A stretch of 64,000 bases of DNA from Pontibacter sp. G13. GTDB lineage: Bacteria > Bacteroidota > Bacteroidia > J057. Shown piece after piece: positions 29,163 through 36,465 of the stretch. Both the position numbers and the translations under genes were made by a program. The stretch covers positions 5,146,001 to 5,210,000 of the forward strand of contig NZ_CP134696.1 in assembly GCF_031851795.1 (NCBI RefSeq). Reading direction: 5' to 3'. The notes under the pieces were generated by a model. The model had not been told where the DNA came from and searched no databases. It saw only the letters and a list, made by a program, of their open reading frames with translations. The stretch's first letter is position 1; every line of letters begins with the position of its first letter.

Positions 29163-29606
29163 TTAAATTTCGTAAGCTACGGGTTCTTGTGCTGCATGAG
29201 GATGCTCAGTTCCTACATACACGCGCATGTTGCCATACACTTTTCTACCCAAGCTGTTTTTTGGAAGCATGCCTTTTACAGCTTTTTCCACCAAACGGAT
29301 GGGGTGCTTTGCCAACATCTCTTTCGCTGTCGTTGCTTTTTGACCACCTGGGTATCCAGAGTGGCGGAGATATACTTTATCGTCCCACTTTTTGCCAGTC
29401 AGGCGAATTTTGTCGGCGTTGATCACGATCACGTTGTCACCACAATCTACATGTGGTGTGAAAGAGGGCTTGTGCTTGCCACGCAAAATTTTTGCGATTT
29501 CACTTGCTGCACGGCCCAAAATTTTGCCTTCCACGTCAACCACTATCCACTTTTTCTCTACAGTGTCTTTATTGGCTGATATGGTTTTATAGCTTCTCGA
29601 ATCCAT
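29163..29606 (-). CDS. rplM: 50S ribosomal protein L13
   Basis: 147 residues with [50 protein letters not shown] and [18 protein letters not shown]. It is the first gene of rplM-rpsI-rpsB. The upstream region (see 29607-29993) holds a hairpin that could be part of a leader. Confidence 0.98.
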   Translation of the reverse strand: MDSRSYKTISANKDTVEKKWIVVDVEGKILGRAASEIAKILRGKHKPSFTPHVDCGDNVIVINADKIRLTGKKWDDKVYLRHSGYPGGQKATTAKEMLAKHPIRLVEKAVKGMLPKNSLGRKVYGNMRVYVGTEHPHAAQEPVAYEI

Positions 29607-29993
29607 CTAATTTTCGTTGGTTCCTGAAACGGTCGTGCAATTACGTTTTTTTTATCAAAACATGCAACCTACGATCTTTAAAATGTTTGATGGCATCCAT
29701 TGGCTATGAGGGAAATCCCTCACAGGATACATATACATGCATAGCCCGCCTATTCTGCTGATCTCCCAAACGGTCAGATTCCTGTAAGTCACCTCGATCT
29801 GTCACCTAAAACATCCGCGCTCAATGCCTCCATTGAGCCCAGCTACTGCCCCGTTAGGAAGGATCGACCCCCATACCATCCGGTCTTCTGGATTTTTTTG
29901 CCGTATACTTTGGGAAAACCATGTCATGGAATTGCCTTTTATATATTGGCATATTTCTCCAACATGATCTAAATTCCTTCATACCCCATATTA
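29607..29993. other. divergent intergenic region with possible rplM leader hairpin
   Basis: Holds the promoters of rplM (minus) and of the T9SS type B gene (plus). A palindromic hairpin TGAGGGAAATCCCTCA lies at 29707-29722, about 100 nt upstream of the rplM start. An A-rich and a pyrimidine-rich tract stand between it and the gene. L13 operons are often autoregulated through such leaders, but I cannot assign a known leader class. Confidence 0.4.
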
Positions 29994-32942
29994 TTGGAGT
30001 CTTCGCTTATGAACTTTACCCCTCAAATCGGCATGAACGCTTTCCTGTGCCCTAAGATCTTTGCACGAATTGGCCTTTGGCTACTGCTCTCGATTGGTAT
30101 GATTGCTCCGCTCGCTGCTACCCACAACCTCGCGGGACAAATCACCGCCGAGCAAGACCCCAATGACCCCAATAAATACCGCATCAGACTCACCACCTAC
30201 ACAGACCCAGCGCCTGCAGGGGTGGATCGGTGTGCAGTCACCCTGGATATTTATGAAGTGAACTCCGGTACCCTCGTCGGATCACTGCTCAATATCCCTC
30301 GAAACAATGGCCCATTCATGCCCACTCCCCTTCCCGGTGACTGTATGGCGACAAGCCCACCGAGAACAGGCGTCGTGGTCCTGAGTTCCGTCAAAAGAAA
30401 TATCTACGATACCACATTTGTGTTCCCCGGTCCGGGCGAATATGATATCGTGTTCTATGACATTGCCAGACATGGCTCAGTCGTGAACATCGACAATGGT
30501 ACCGAACAATCGTTCTCGGTGATCACTCGATTGTTGATCCCGCCCTTTATTGCGGGTGGGAATACCACAGTGACCCTCCTCAATGAGCCACTCGAAGAAT
30601 CCTGTGCCGGTAAAATTTGGGATCACAACCCCGGTGCATTCGATGCAGATGGTGACTCGCTCGCTTATCGATTGCGGCCATCCCTCAACTATGACCCCAA
30701 TGAAGGATATATCCCCGGTGTCAATCCTCGTGTAGCGGACGGATTCCGCTGGCCAGATGATCCCGCTTTCGGCAATAGTACTTTCACAATGGACCCCATC
30801 ACAGGGGAAGTGGTCTGGGAGGTGCCATCCCAGCCCGGGATTTACAACTTTGGGTATGAAGTACTGGAGTATAGGAATGGCGTCCTGATTGGATATGTGA
30901 TTCGAGATGTGGCTGTCTGGGTGCGAGATTGCGACAATGATCCCCCCATCATCGAAGCCCCTACGGATACCTGTGTCCAAGCGGGGGATTTCCTGCAACT
31001 GGAATATGTCGCCTATGACACCAATCTCGTGGATAGTGTCTATCTCCAGCTCAACAATGGGGACCGGGGCAACAATGGACCTTTTGCCGTGGACAATCCC
31101 GCTACCATCGATGGGCTTGTAGTAGATCCGCGACCGGGCTTTTCATTCCCCTACACGACCATGCCGGTAGGAACGAGCAACAACAACAATCCTGACTTCC
31201 CCAATGATATTGACTCCATCACAGGGACCATCAATTGGCAGACAGCCTGTGAAAATATCCGGAAAAACATCTATCAGGTGGACCTCTATGCGACCGACAA
31301 CAAATCCTATTCGCAGAATAGCGTCGCCAATATCCGGACACTTTCGGCCAATCATATCATCACTATCAAAGTCACAGGCCCAGCCCCAGAAGGCTTATTC
31401 GCTACCAAAGGCGAACGACTCGTGACCTTGGATTGGCTGCCTACCTTCTGTGATGACTACGTGTCGAGGTATCGGGTGTATCGGAAGCTGGGAGAAGGCG
31501 CTGAACTGGATACTGTATGCTGTGAGATGTCGCCACGTGATATGGGATACGATCTGCTCTTTGAAACGGCGGATGGGACAGTGCTTAGCTTTACCGATTC
31601 GCTCAATGACCTCCCGGGAAGTATTGAAGGAGAAATCTGCTATGCGGTTACCGCTATATTCGATGATCCGGCCATTGGTGAATTCAGGCAGGTTGAAGGC
31701 TGTGCCCAAGCACTCTGTGTGGAAATCGAAAATGACAGCATCTTCATGACCCATGTCTCCGTGCAGGAAACCGATGAGCAGGCAGGGGAGATGTTTGTCA
31801 ATTGGACCCAGCCAAGTATCGACCCTGCGTTCCCCGGTCCGTATGAGTTTATCTTGTATCGAGCCAACAACAATGCTTTCCCCGCGATTCCGATCGACAC
31901 ATTGCCATACACCGATACGACCTTTATCGATTCCAACCTGAACACCGTCATCCGCGGATACAACTACCGCGTGGAGATTTTCGATGGGCAAGGGACGCGT
32001 ATCGCCAGTAGCGATGGTACGCAGATCGCTTCGAGTATCTATTTGGAGACCGTCGGAGGAATCAATCAGGATATCACGCTAACGTGGTCGGAATTCGTGC
32101 CCTGGAGCAACTCCGAGTATGTCATCTACCGTTCAGATGCGGGCGCGCCATTTGTGGCGATAGATTCCATTGCGGGAACCGGAGCGGAGACCCACCAGTA
32201 TGTGGATGCCAATCTGGACCCGGAAATCGAGTATTGCTATTTCATCCGATCCAAGGGCTCTTACAATAGCCCGGGACTGCCCGATAGCCTCATCAATGAC
32301 TCTCAGGAGGCCTGTGATTTCGCAAGGGATGATGCGCCGCCTTGTGTGCCGGACTTGTTCGCGACGGGGGCCTGTGATCCGCCCGTACAGACCGTACGGA
32401 TTGTCAAACCCGATGATGGATGCGATTTCGATACGGAATTCATCACCCTGTTTTTCGCTACCAATGAGAATGGCCCATATCGTGAGGTGGCGACCATTCC
32501 ATACGACGAATTTGGGGGAGATACGATTCTGACCTTCTCTATGGGCAACGCCCTCATGACGCAGGCAGGATGCTACGCAGTCACGGCGACGGATTCTTTC
32601 GGCAACGAGAGCGAATTGGGGATGCCGGGATGTGTGGACTTCTGTCCGGAATTGACGATGGGCAATGTCTTCTCGCCCAACTCCGATGGTTCCAATGACT
32701 TCCTGCGGCCTGTTTCCTATCGAGATGTGGTTGTACGCAATGTCAAGATCTTCGACCGCTGGGGCCGGATGATGTACGAGGGAGCTGGAGACATCAATGA
32801 ACTCTGGGATGGTCGTGTCAATACGGTCGGCGACGGCGAAGCTGAGGAAGGCGTGTATTTCTACTATCTCCAGTACGAAGAACTCGGAATCAATGGAAAT
32901 ACCCTCAAGGAACTCAAGGGCAGTGTGACGCTGCTCAGGTAG
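29994..32942 (+). CDS. large secreted protein with T9SS type B (gliding-associated) C-terminal domain
   Basis: 982 residues. Signal peptide: in-frame ATGs at 29994, 30009 and 30033 all precede the hydrophobic core LGLWLLL-like segment ending LAATHNLAG; the one at 30033 gives the most usual n-region. The opening THNLAGQITAEQ is typical of a common Bacteroidota surface-protein family. A cadherin-like stretch (DADGDSLAYRL, FTMDPITGEVVWEVPSQPG) lies near 210-290, and several fibronectin III-like modules run between about 455 and 900. The last 90 residues are the CHU_C/gliding-motility sorting domain (NVFSPNSDGSNDFLRP, KIFDRWGRMMYEG). It is likely surface-exposed and structural or adhesive. Its terminator lies at 32967. 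Confidence 0.9.
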   Translation: MESSLMNFTPQIGMNAFLCPKIFARIGLWLLLSIGMIAPLAATHNLAGQITAEQDPNDPNKYRIRLTTYTDPAPAGVDRCAVTLDIYEVNSGTLVGSLLNIPRNNGPFMPTPLPGDCMATSPPRTGVVVLSSVKRNIYDTTFVFPGPGEYDIVFYDIARHGSVVNIDNGTEQSFSVITRLLIPPFIAGGNTTVTLLNEPLEESCAGKIWDHNPGAFDADGDSLAYRLRPSLNYDPNEGYIPGVNPRVADGFRWPDDPAFGNSTFTMDPITGEVVWEVPSQPGIYNFGYEVLEYRNGVLIGYVIRDVAVWVRDCDNDPPIIEAPTDTCVQAGDFLQLEYVAYDTNLVDSVYLQLNNGDRGNNGPFAVDNPATIDGLVVDPRPGFSFPYTTMPVGTSNNNNPDFPNDIDSITGTINWQTACENIRKNIYQVDLYATDNKSYSQNSVANIRTLSANHIITIKVTGPAPEGLFATKGERLVTLDWLPTFCDDYVSRYRVYRKLGEGAELDTVCCEMSPRDMGYDLLFETADGTVLSFTDSLNDLPGSIEGEICYAVTAIFDDPAIGEFRQVEGCAQALCVEIENDSIFMTHVSVQETDEQAGEMFVNWTQPSIDPAFPGPYEFILYRANNNAFPAIPIDTLPYTDTTFIDSNLNTVIRGYNYRVEIFDGQGTRIASSDGTQIASSIYLETVGGINQDITLTWSEFVPWSNSEYVIYRSDAGAPFVAIDSIAGTGAETHQYVDANLDPEIEYCYFIRSKGSYNSPGLPDSLINDSQEACDFARDDAPPCVPDLFATGACDPPVQTVRIVKPDDGCDFDTEFITLFFATNENGPYREVATIPYDEFGGDTILTFSMGNALMTQAGCYAVTATDSFGNESELGMPGCVDFCPELTMGNVFSPNSDGSNDFLRPVSYRDVVVRNVKIFDRWGRMMYEGAGDINELWDGRVNTVGDGEAEEGVYFYYLQYEELGINGNTLKELKGSVTLLR

Positions 32943-32966
32943 ACATTTCGAAGATGATCCAATATG

Positions 32967-33001
32967 CAGGGCTATCCCAATCCGGGATGGCCCTGTTTGC
33001 T
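32967..33001 (+). terminator. terminator of the T9SS type B gene
   Basis: CAGGGCTATCCC and GGGATGGCCCTG pair (one G-U) with a 5-nt loop, followed by the short T-rich tail TTTGCTTT. Confidence 0.7.
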
Positions 33002-33093
33002 TTGGGGGGCTGCTTGAGCGGGTTGTTCGCATAGAAATTGGCGAACCCACAAGGAGATTCCTCGGCATAGTGCGTTAGGGATGGGCCATGATG

Positions 33094-33292
33094 ATTTGGG
33101 TGTGCCTCGGCGAATGGGCGGAAGGTTCCTGCTTGGGCAAGCGTGTCGCCGAGTCGGAGTCTTCCGTGCTCGCTGGCGCTCGGTCTCGGATCTGGGGGCG
33201 ATATGTCGCCGCCCCCAGATCCGAGACTCCCCCTGACGGGGGCCACTCCAGCCTCCTCACACCCCGCGGGCCACCGCACATCATCTCAATCC
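33094..33292 (+). repeat. dispersed structured repeat, copy D1, with a 17-bp perfect stem
   Basis: Left end ATTTGGGTGTGCCTCGGCGA, then GTCGCCGAGTCGGAGTC. The interior carries a perfect stem: GTCTCGGATCTGGGGGC (33183-33199) and its exact complement at 33211-33227 around an 11-nt loop. CCCCC-TGA-CGGGGG follows at once. The right end is GGGCCACCGCACATC. Confidence 0.75.
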
Positions 33293-33297
33293 TGAAA

Positions 33298-33516
33298 GGT
33301 GCGGCTGGCTGGGCAGCGGCGTAAAGGGCCTGAAGGAGTAGTCGGTGATACGTGCAGATAAGGCTCGGCCCTCTTGGATTTGAATCCCACATAGATGCCA
33401 TGTCCACATTCATGCCCACCGACCGAGCGACCAGCGAGTCCGGAATGGGCCTGACCCGGCGACTTGCTTTTCAAGGGACTCTCCACCTGCCGAGCTCGCC
33501 GGGATACGCCCAAATC
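33298..33516 (-). repeat. dispersed structured repeat, copy D2, inverted to D1
   Basis: Read on the minus strand it has the left end ATTTGGGCGTATCCCGGCGA, the inner part CACCGACTACTCCTTCAGGC and CCTTTACGCCGCTGCCCAGC, and the right end CCAGCCGCACC. D1 and D2 stand tail to tail and fill most of the 657-bp gap 32943-33599. Confidence 0.75.
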
Positions 33517-33533
33517 CAGCTCATCCCTCCCCA

Positions 33534-33567
33534 AACCAAAAACGACTGCCTCGGGGAGACAGCCGTT
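33534..33567 (-). terminator. terminator of the sdpR-sdpI operon
   Basis: On the minus strand AACGGCTGTCT pairs with GGCAGTCGTT (with wobbles) and runs into TTTTTGGTTTGG, about 35 bp after the SdpI-like stop codon. Confidence 0.65.
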
Positions 33568-33599
33568 CACGCTTGTATCGCGCATCGAAAAAAGGCTTC

Positions 33600-34268
33600 C
33601 TAAGCGCCTTGCTGGGATTGCTCCTCTTTGTAGAGGGAGTAGGAATACCAGAATGGGAAGATCACGATCAGGAGGATATATGCGATCATCGAGATCCAGA
33701 AGATTTCCTTGGGCAAGACCATTTTCATGGGGAGCATGAGGACGGAAGCATAAAACCAGACTTTGCCCGATACGCGATGGGTCTTGAGCCATACTTGCTC
33801 GCTGGAGAGTGTCCAAGGGGTCCGGATTCCCATGAAGTAGTTCTGGCGGATCTTGCCGAAGATATTGCCGATCACGGCAAACAAAATGAGCAAGCCGTAC
33901 ACGACCCAGTCGTCCACTGCGACATCGTGTCCCATCATATTCATGAGGGTGCCGATGAAGAGGATCAGCAGGAAAAGATTGGTGCCGACGAGGATTCGGT
34001 TGGCGGTGCGCTCCATCTTGCCCTTGTCTGCCTTGGGATCCATGTAGGGAATCACGGAAAAGAGCAACATGTTGAAGGCCATGACGAGTGGAAGCACGAT
34101 GGCGTTGGTCTTGGAGCCAAATGCATCGGCCTCACCGTGGATGTTCCAGTGGGTAGGAATGGTTTCGGGAAGGTCGTTCCAGAAAATCGCCAAGATCACC
34201 CAAGGGAGTAATCCCACGATGATGTTGGGGAGTTGCTCGGGAAAACGGGAAGTTCCGGTAGGTTTCAT
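33600..34268 (-). CDS. sdpI: SdpI-family membrane protein
   Basis: 222 residues from the ATG at 34268, whose ATGA overlaps the stop of the upstream regulator gene by 4 bp. This coupling decides the start. About six membrane segments are visible. The DUF1648 signature is near the N-terminus (IPTHWNIHGEADAFGSK) and the SdpI signature follows (NYFMGIRTPWTLSSEQVW). In Bacillus subtilis SdpI protects against the SdpC toxin and, when bound to toxin, sequesters the SdpR repressor at the membrane. No toxin gene is visible here, so the role may be sensing or immunity against other producers. Confidence 0.85.
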   Translation of the reverse strand: MKPTGTSRFPEQLPNIIVGLLPWVILAIFWNDLPETIPTHWNIHGEADAFGSKTNAIVLPLVMAFNMLLFSVIPYMDPKADKGKMERTANRILVGTNLFLLILFIGTLMNMMGHDVAVDDWVVYGLLILFAVIGNIFGKIRQNYFMGIRTPWTLSSEQVWLKTHRVSGKVWFYASVLMLPMKMVLPKEIFWISMIAYILLIVIFPFWYSYSLYKEEQSQQGA

Positions 34269-34528
34269 AACTGTTCGTCTTTGAGGTCCATGATCCACTT
34301 CAGCAAATCTTCGAGTACTGAGGTATTGATGGAGTAGTGAATAAATTGGCCGCGTTTTTCTCCCACGATGAGATCCGCTCGTTTCAGCAGGTCGAGGTGG
34401 TGCGAGATGCTGGGCTTGGACATATCGAATCCATCGGCGATTTGACCGGCAGTCATCGCTCCGTCCTTGAGTAGCTCCAAAATCTGGCGCCTTGTGGGAT
34501 CGTTCAGGGCCTTGAACAGGATGTTCAT
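34265..34528 (-). CDS. sdpR: SdpR-like ArsR-family repressor
   Basis: 87 residues forming a bare winged helix-turn-helix: LFKALNDPTRRQILELLKDG, then the recognition helix region MSKPSISHHLDLLKRADLI and the wing GEKRGQFIHYSI. There is no metal-binding Cys motif, as in SdpR and unlike metal-sensing ArsR. It is translationally coupled to the SdpI-like gene (4-bp overlap) and lies 17 bp downstream of a perfect palindrome at 34545-34560, so autorepression is likely. Confidence 0.9.
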   Translation of the reverse strand: MNILFKALNDPTRRQILELLKDGAMTAGQIADGFDMSKPSISHHLDLLKRADLIVGEKRGQFIHYSINTSVLEDLLKWIMDLKDEQL

Positions 34529-34544
34529 CTAGTCTGTTAGGTAA

Positions 34545-34560
34545 TTAGATAAATATCTAA
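34545..34560. promoter_or_regulatory. palindromic operator of the sdpR-sdpI operon
   Basis: TTAGATA-AA-TATCTAA: perfect 7-bp arms with a 2-bp spacer, 17 bp upstream of the sdpR start and inside the likely promoter. Size and position fit a site for the ArsR-type dimer. The palindrome is seen; binding is inferred. Confidence 0.65.
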
Positions 34561-34570
34561 ATAAAATACG

Positions 34571-34597
34571 GACCGGACAAATAGTGGTTGCCCGGTC
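34571..34597 (-). terminator. probable terminator of the ampG-hexosaminidase operon
   Basis: On the minus strand GACCGGG and TCCGGTC form a stem with a 13-nt loop, followed by CGTATTTTATTT. It lies 14 bp after the hexosaminidase stop and just before the sdpR operator. Confidence 0.6.
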
Positions 34598-34610
34598 GTG
34601 TAAAATAGAT

Positions 34611-36326
34611 TCAAGAATTGCCAATATCCAATTTCACAGGCAGAATGCCTTTCGGAAGAATCGCTCCTTTGAAGGCTTGCCAGACAGCCGATTGGAACGC
34701 AGGAAGTGGTTGGTACGCGACGAGTACCCCGGTTTCGGGTGGAATCGGAAGATGCGCCAAGCTATATGGACTGGCAAATAGTGCCACTGTCGCGTTGGGA
34801 TTCTGGGTGACCTTTTGAACCAAGTCCCGGAACCCTGTAGAGATGCCAAACTGATTGCGTGCTTTGACATGCAAACCAAAAATCCCCACGAGCACCTGAT
34901 CATCGGCCGGGATCTGGGAAAGTTGCCGGTCAATTTCTTCAGAAGTCATGGTGGCGTCCAGCGTGATCACCTGACGAACATTGTCTGCATTGGCAGCCTG
35001 CATGATGGGATGGGATACGGCCGCTTCTCCGGCTTGCTTGTTGAGCTGGTGATGTGCCAGTTCGGATACGCCTCCCGCTTCGTCGGTCAATGTCAAGACC
35101 ACCAAAGTCGCGTTTTCTGGCTTGGCGTCTAGGGTGGGGGATTGATAGGGTGTGAGGATGTTGGGTGCCATCTGATCGAGCAGCGCTTCAGCTTGTTTGG
35201 GACCTACGTCTTCCTGAATTCCTTGGAGATCCACAGGCTGGTAATCATCCAGTCCGAGCCATGCTTTGGCGAGAAGTTGCTTGAATACGCGCCGGTCGAT
35301 TTCCTGTTGAGAGATTTCTCCGCGAGCGATGGCAGCCTCGATTTGGGCGATTGCCGCGGGTACATCCACCCCAAATAGCAGGACATCATTGCCAGCAACC
35401 AAGGCTTTGGCATCGACCTCGCCGGGTTTGAAGAATTTGGCGACTCCCTGCATGTCGAGCGCATCGGTGAAGATCAAGCCCTCAAACCCCATTTCTTCCT
35501 GAAGCAGTTGCCAACTAATGGCTGGGGACAAGGTAGCCGCCAGATTGGGGGTTGGGTCCAATGCAGGAATGTGCAGATGGGCAGTCATGACGCCTCCCAC
35601 CCCTTTTTGAATCAATTTCTTGAAGGGGACCCACTCGACTTCTTCCATTCGGTCACGATCGTGGCGCAGGACTGGAAGGGTCAAGTGCGAATCTGCTTCC
35701 GTATCTCCATGCCCTGGGAAATGCTTGGCAATTGCGAGTACACCTTCATCTTGCATGCCCTTCATGTAAGCGTAGGCCCGGATGGCCACCTGATGAGGAT
35801 CAGATCCAAACGACCGAAACCCAATGACGGGATTGGAGGGCTCAGTATTGATGTCCACGCACGGGGCAAAATTGACGTGTGTCCCAATTCTGCGGCACTG
35901 CTGGGCGATCTGCCTGCCCATCTCATAGATCTGGCCGAGATCGTCATTGGCTCCCAATGCCAGTTGGTGAGGATAGCAGGCTGTATCATCCAGTCGCATG
36001 GCAAGGCCCCATTCTCCATCAATGGAAATCATGAGCGGTACAGGACTGGCAGCCTGGTAGGTATTGGTGAGTCGAGCCTGGGTGACGGGATCACCTTGAA
36101 AGAAAAGTAGCCCTCCCACTCCATATTCGCGGATGGTTTCCAGCAATTCCTGTTCATGCTCCGGACCACGATTGGACCAAGCCGCGATATGCAGCAACTG
36201 GGCGATTCGCTGTCGGGGTGTCAGGGATTCGAGGGTCTTTTGGGCCCATTCGGATGAATAAGCCAGAAAAGGAGGTCGAGCATCAGGGATTTGGTCGAAG
36301 TCAAATGCGATCGCGCGCGTATGCAT
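34611..36326 (-). CDS. glycoside hydrolase family 3 beta-N-acetylhexosaminidase (NagZ-like)
   Basis: 571 residues from the ATG at 36326; upstream in-frame ATGs would add up to 35 residues of low-quality sequence. The GH3 N-terminal barrel has the NagZ signature KHFPGHGDTEADSH, whose Asp-His pair is the acid/base dyad, and the nucleophile Asp in IFTDALDMQGV. The C-terminal 200 residues form an extra GH3 alpha/beta domain that short Gram-negative NagZ lacks. No signal peptide is visible with this start. It would remove GlcNAc from muropeptides in the cytoplasm. It is encoded 139 bp downstream of an AmpG-like permease, which supports murein recycling. Confidence 0.88.
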   Translation of the reverse strand: MHTRAIAFDFDQIPDARPPFLAYSSEWAQKTLESLTPRQRIAQLLHIAAWSNRGPEHEQELLETIREYGVGGLLFFQGDPVTQARLTNTYQAASPVPLMISIDGEWGLAMRLDDTACYPHQLALGANDDLGQIYEMGRQIAQQCRRIGTHVNFAPCVDINTEPSNPVIGFRSFGSDPHQVAIRAYAYMKGMQDEGVLAIAKHFPGHGDTEADSHLTLPVLRHDRDRMEEVEWVPFKKLIQKGVGGVMTAHLHIPALDPTPNLAATLSPAISWQLLQEEMGFEGLIFTDALDMQGVAKFFKPGEVDAKALVAGNDVLLFGVDVPAAIAQIEAAIARGEISQQEIDRRVFKQLLAKAWLGLDDYQPVDLQGIQEDVGPKQAEALLDQMAPNILTPYQSPTLDAKPENATLVVLTLTDEAGGVSELAHHQLNKQAGEAAVSHPIMQAANADNVRQVITLDATMTSEEIDRQLSQIPADDQVLVGIFGLHVKARNQFGISTGFRDLVQKVTQNPNATVALFASPYSLAHLPIPPETGVLVAYQPLPAFQSAVWQAFKGAILPKGILPVKLDIGNS

Positions 36327-36397
36327 AGAGATTTTTGGGTCAATGGAATACCAAATGTCAGATGCAGGATGAGTCTTTGTAGAAGGTGTATGTCTGG

Positions 36398-36431
36398 GTG
36401 GATACAAGCGGTAAGGATGGCTTGTATCCAC
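36398..36431. promoter_or_regulatory. perfect 12-bp inverted repeat between ampG-like and hexosaminidase genes
   Basis: GTGGATACAAGC and GCTTGTATCCAC flank a 10-nt loop. No T-run follows on either strand, so it is not a standard terminator. It may be an RNA stem that tunes expression between the two genes, or an operator. The arms are seen; the role is open. Confidence 0.5.
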
Positions 36432-36465
36432 ACATAGAATTCAAACGAGGGGTGGAAGCCCAGGG

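Noticed and set aside
27815-29422. Long plus-strand open frame (535 codons) across the ribosomal genes
   Set aside because: It is exactly antisense to rpsB, rpsI and rplM, whose identity is certain.
33370-33400. tRNA T-arm-like sequence GGGATTCAAATCC on the minus strand
   Set aside because: No acceptor stem, anticodon arm or D arm can be built around it; it lies inside dispersed repeat copy D2.
33600-34528. Toxin-antitoxin pair
   Set aside because: The two proteins are an SdpR-type repressor and SdpI-type membrane protein; neither is a toxin and no third gene is coupled.
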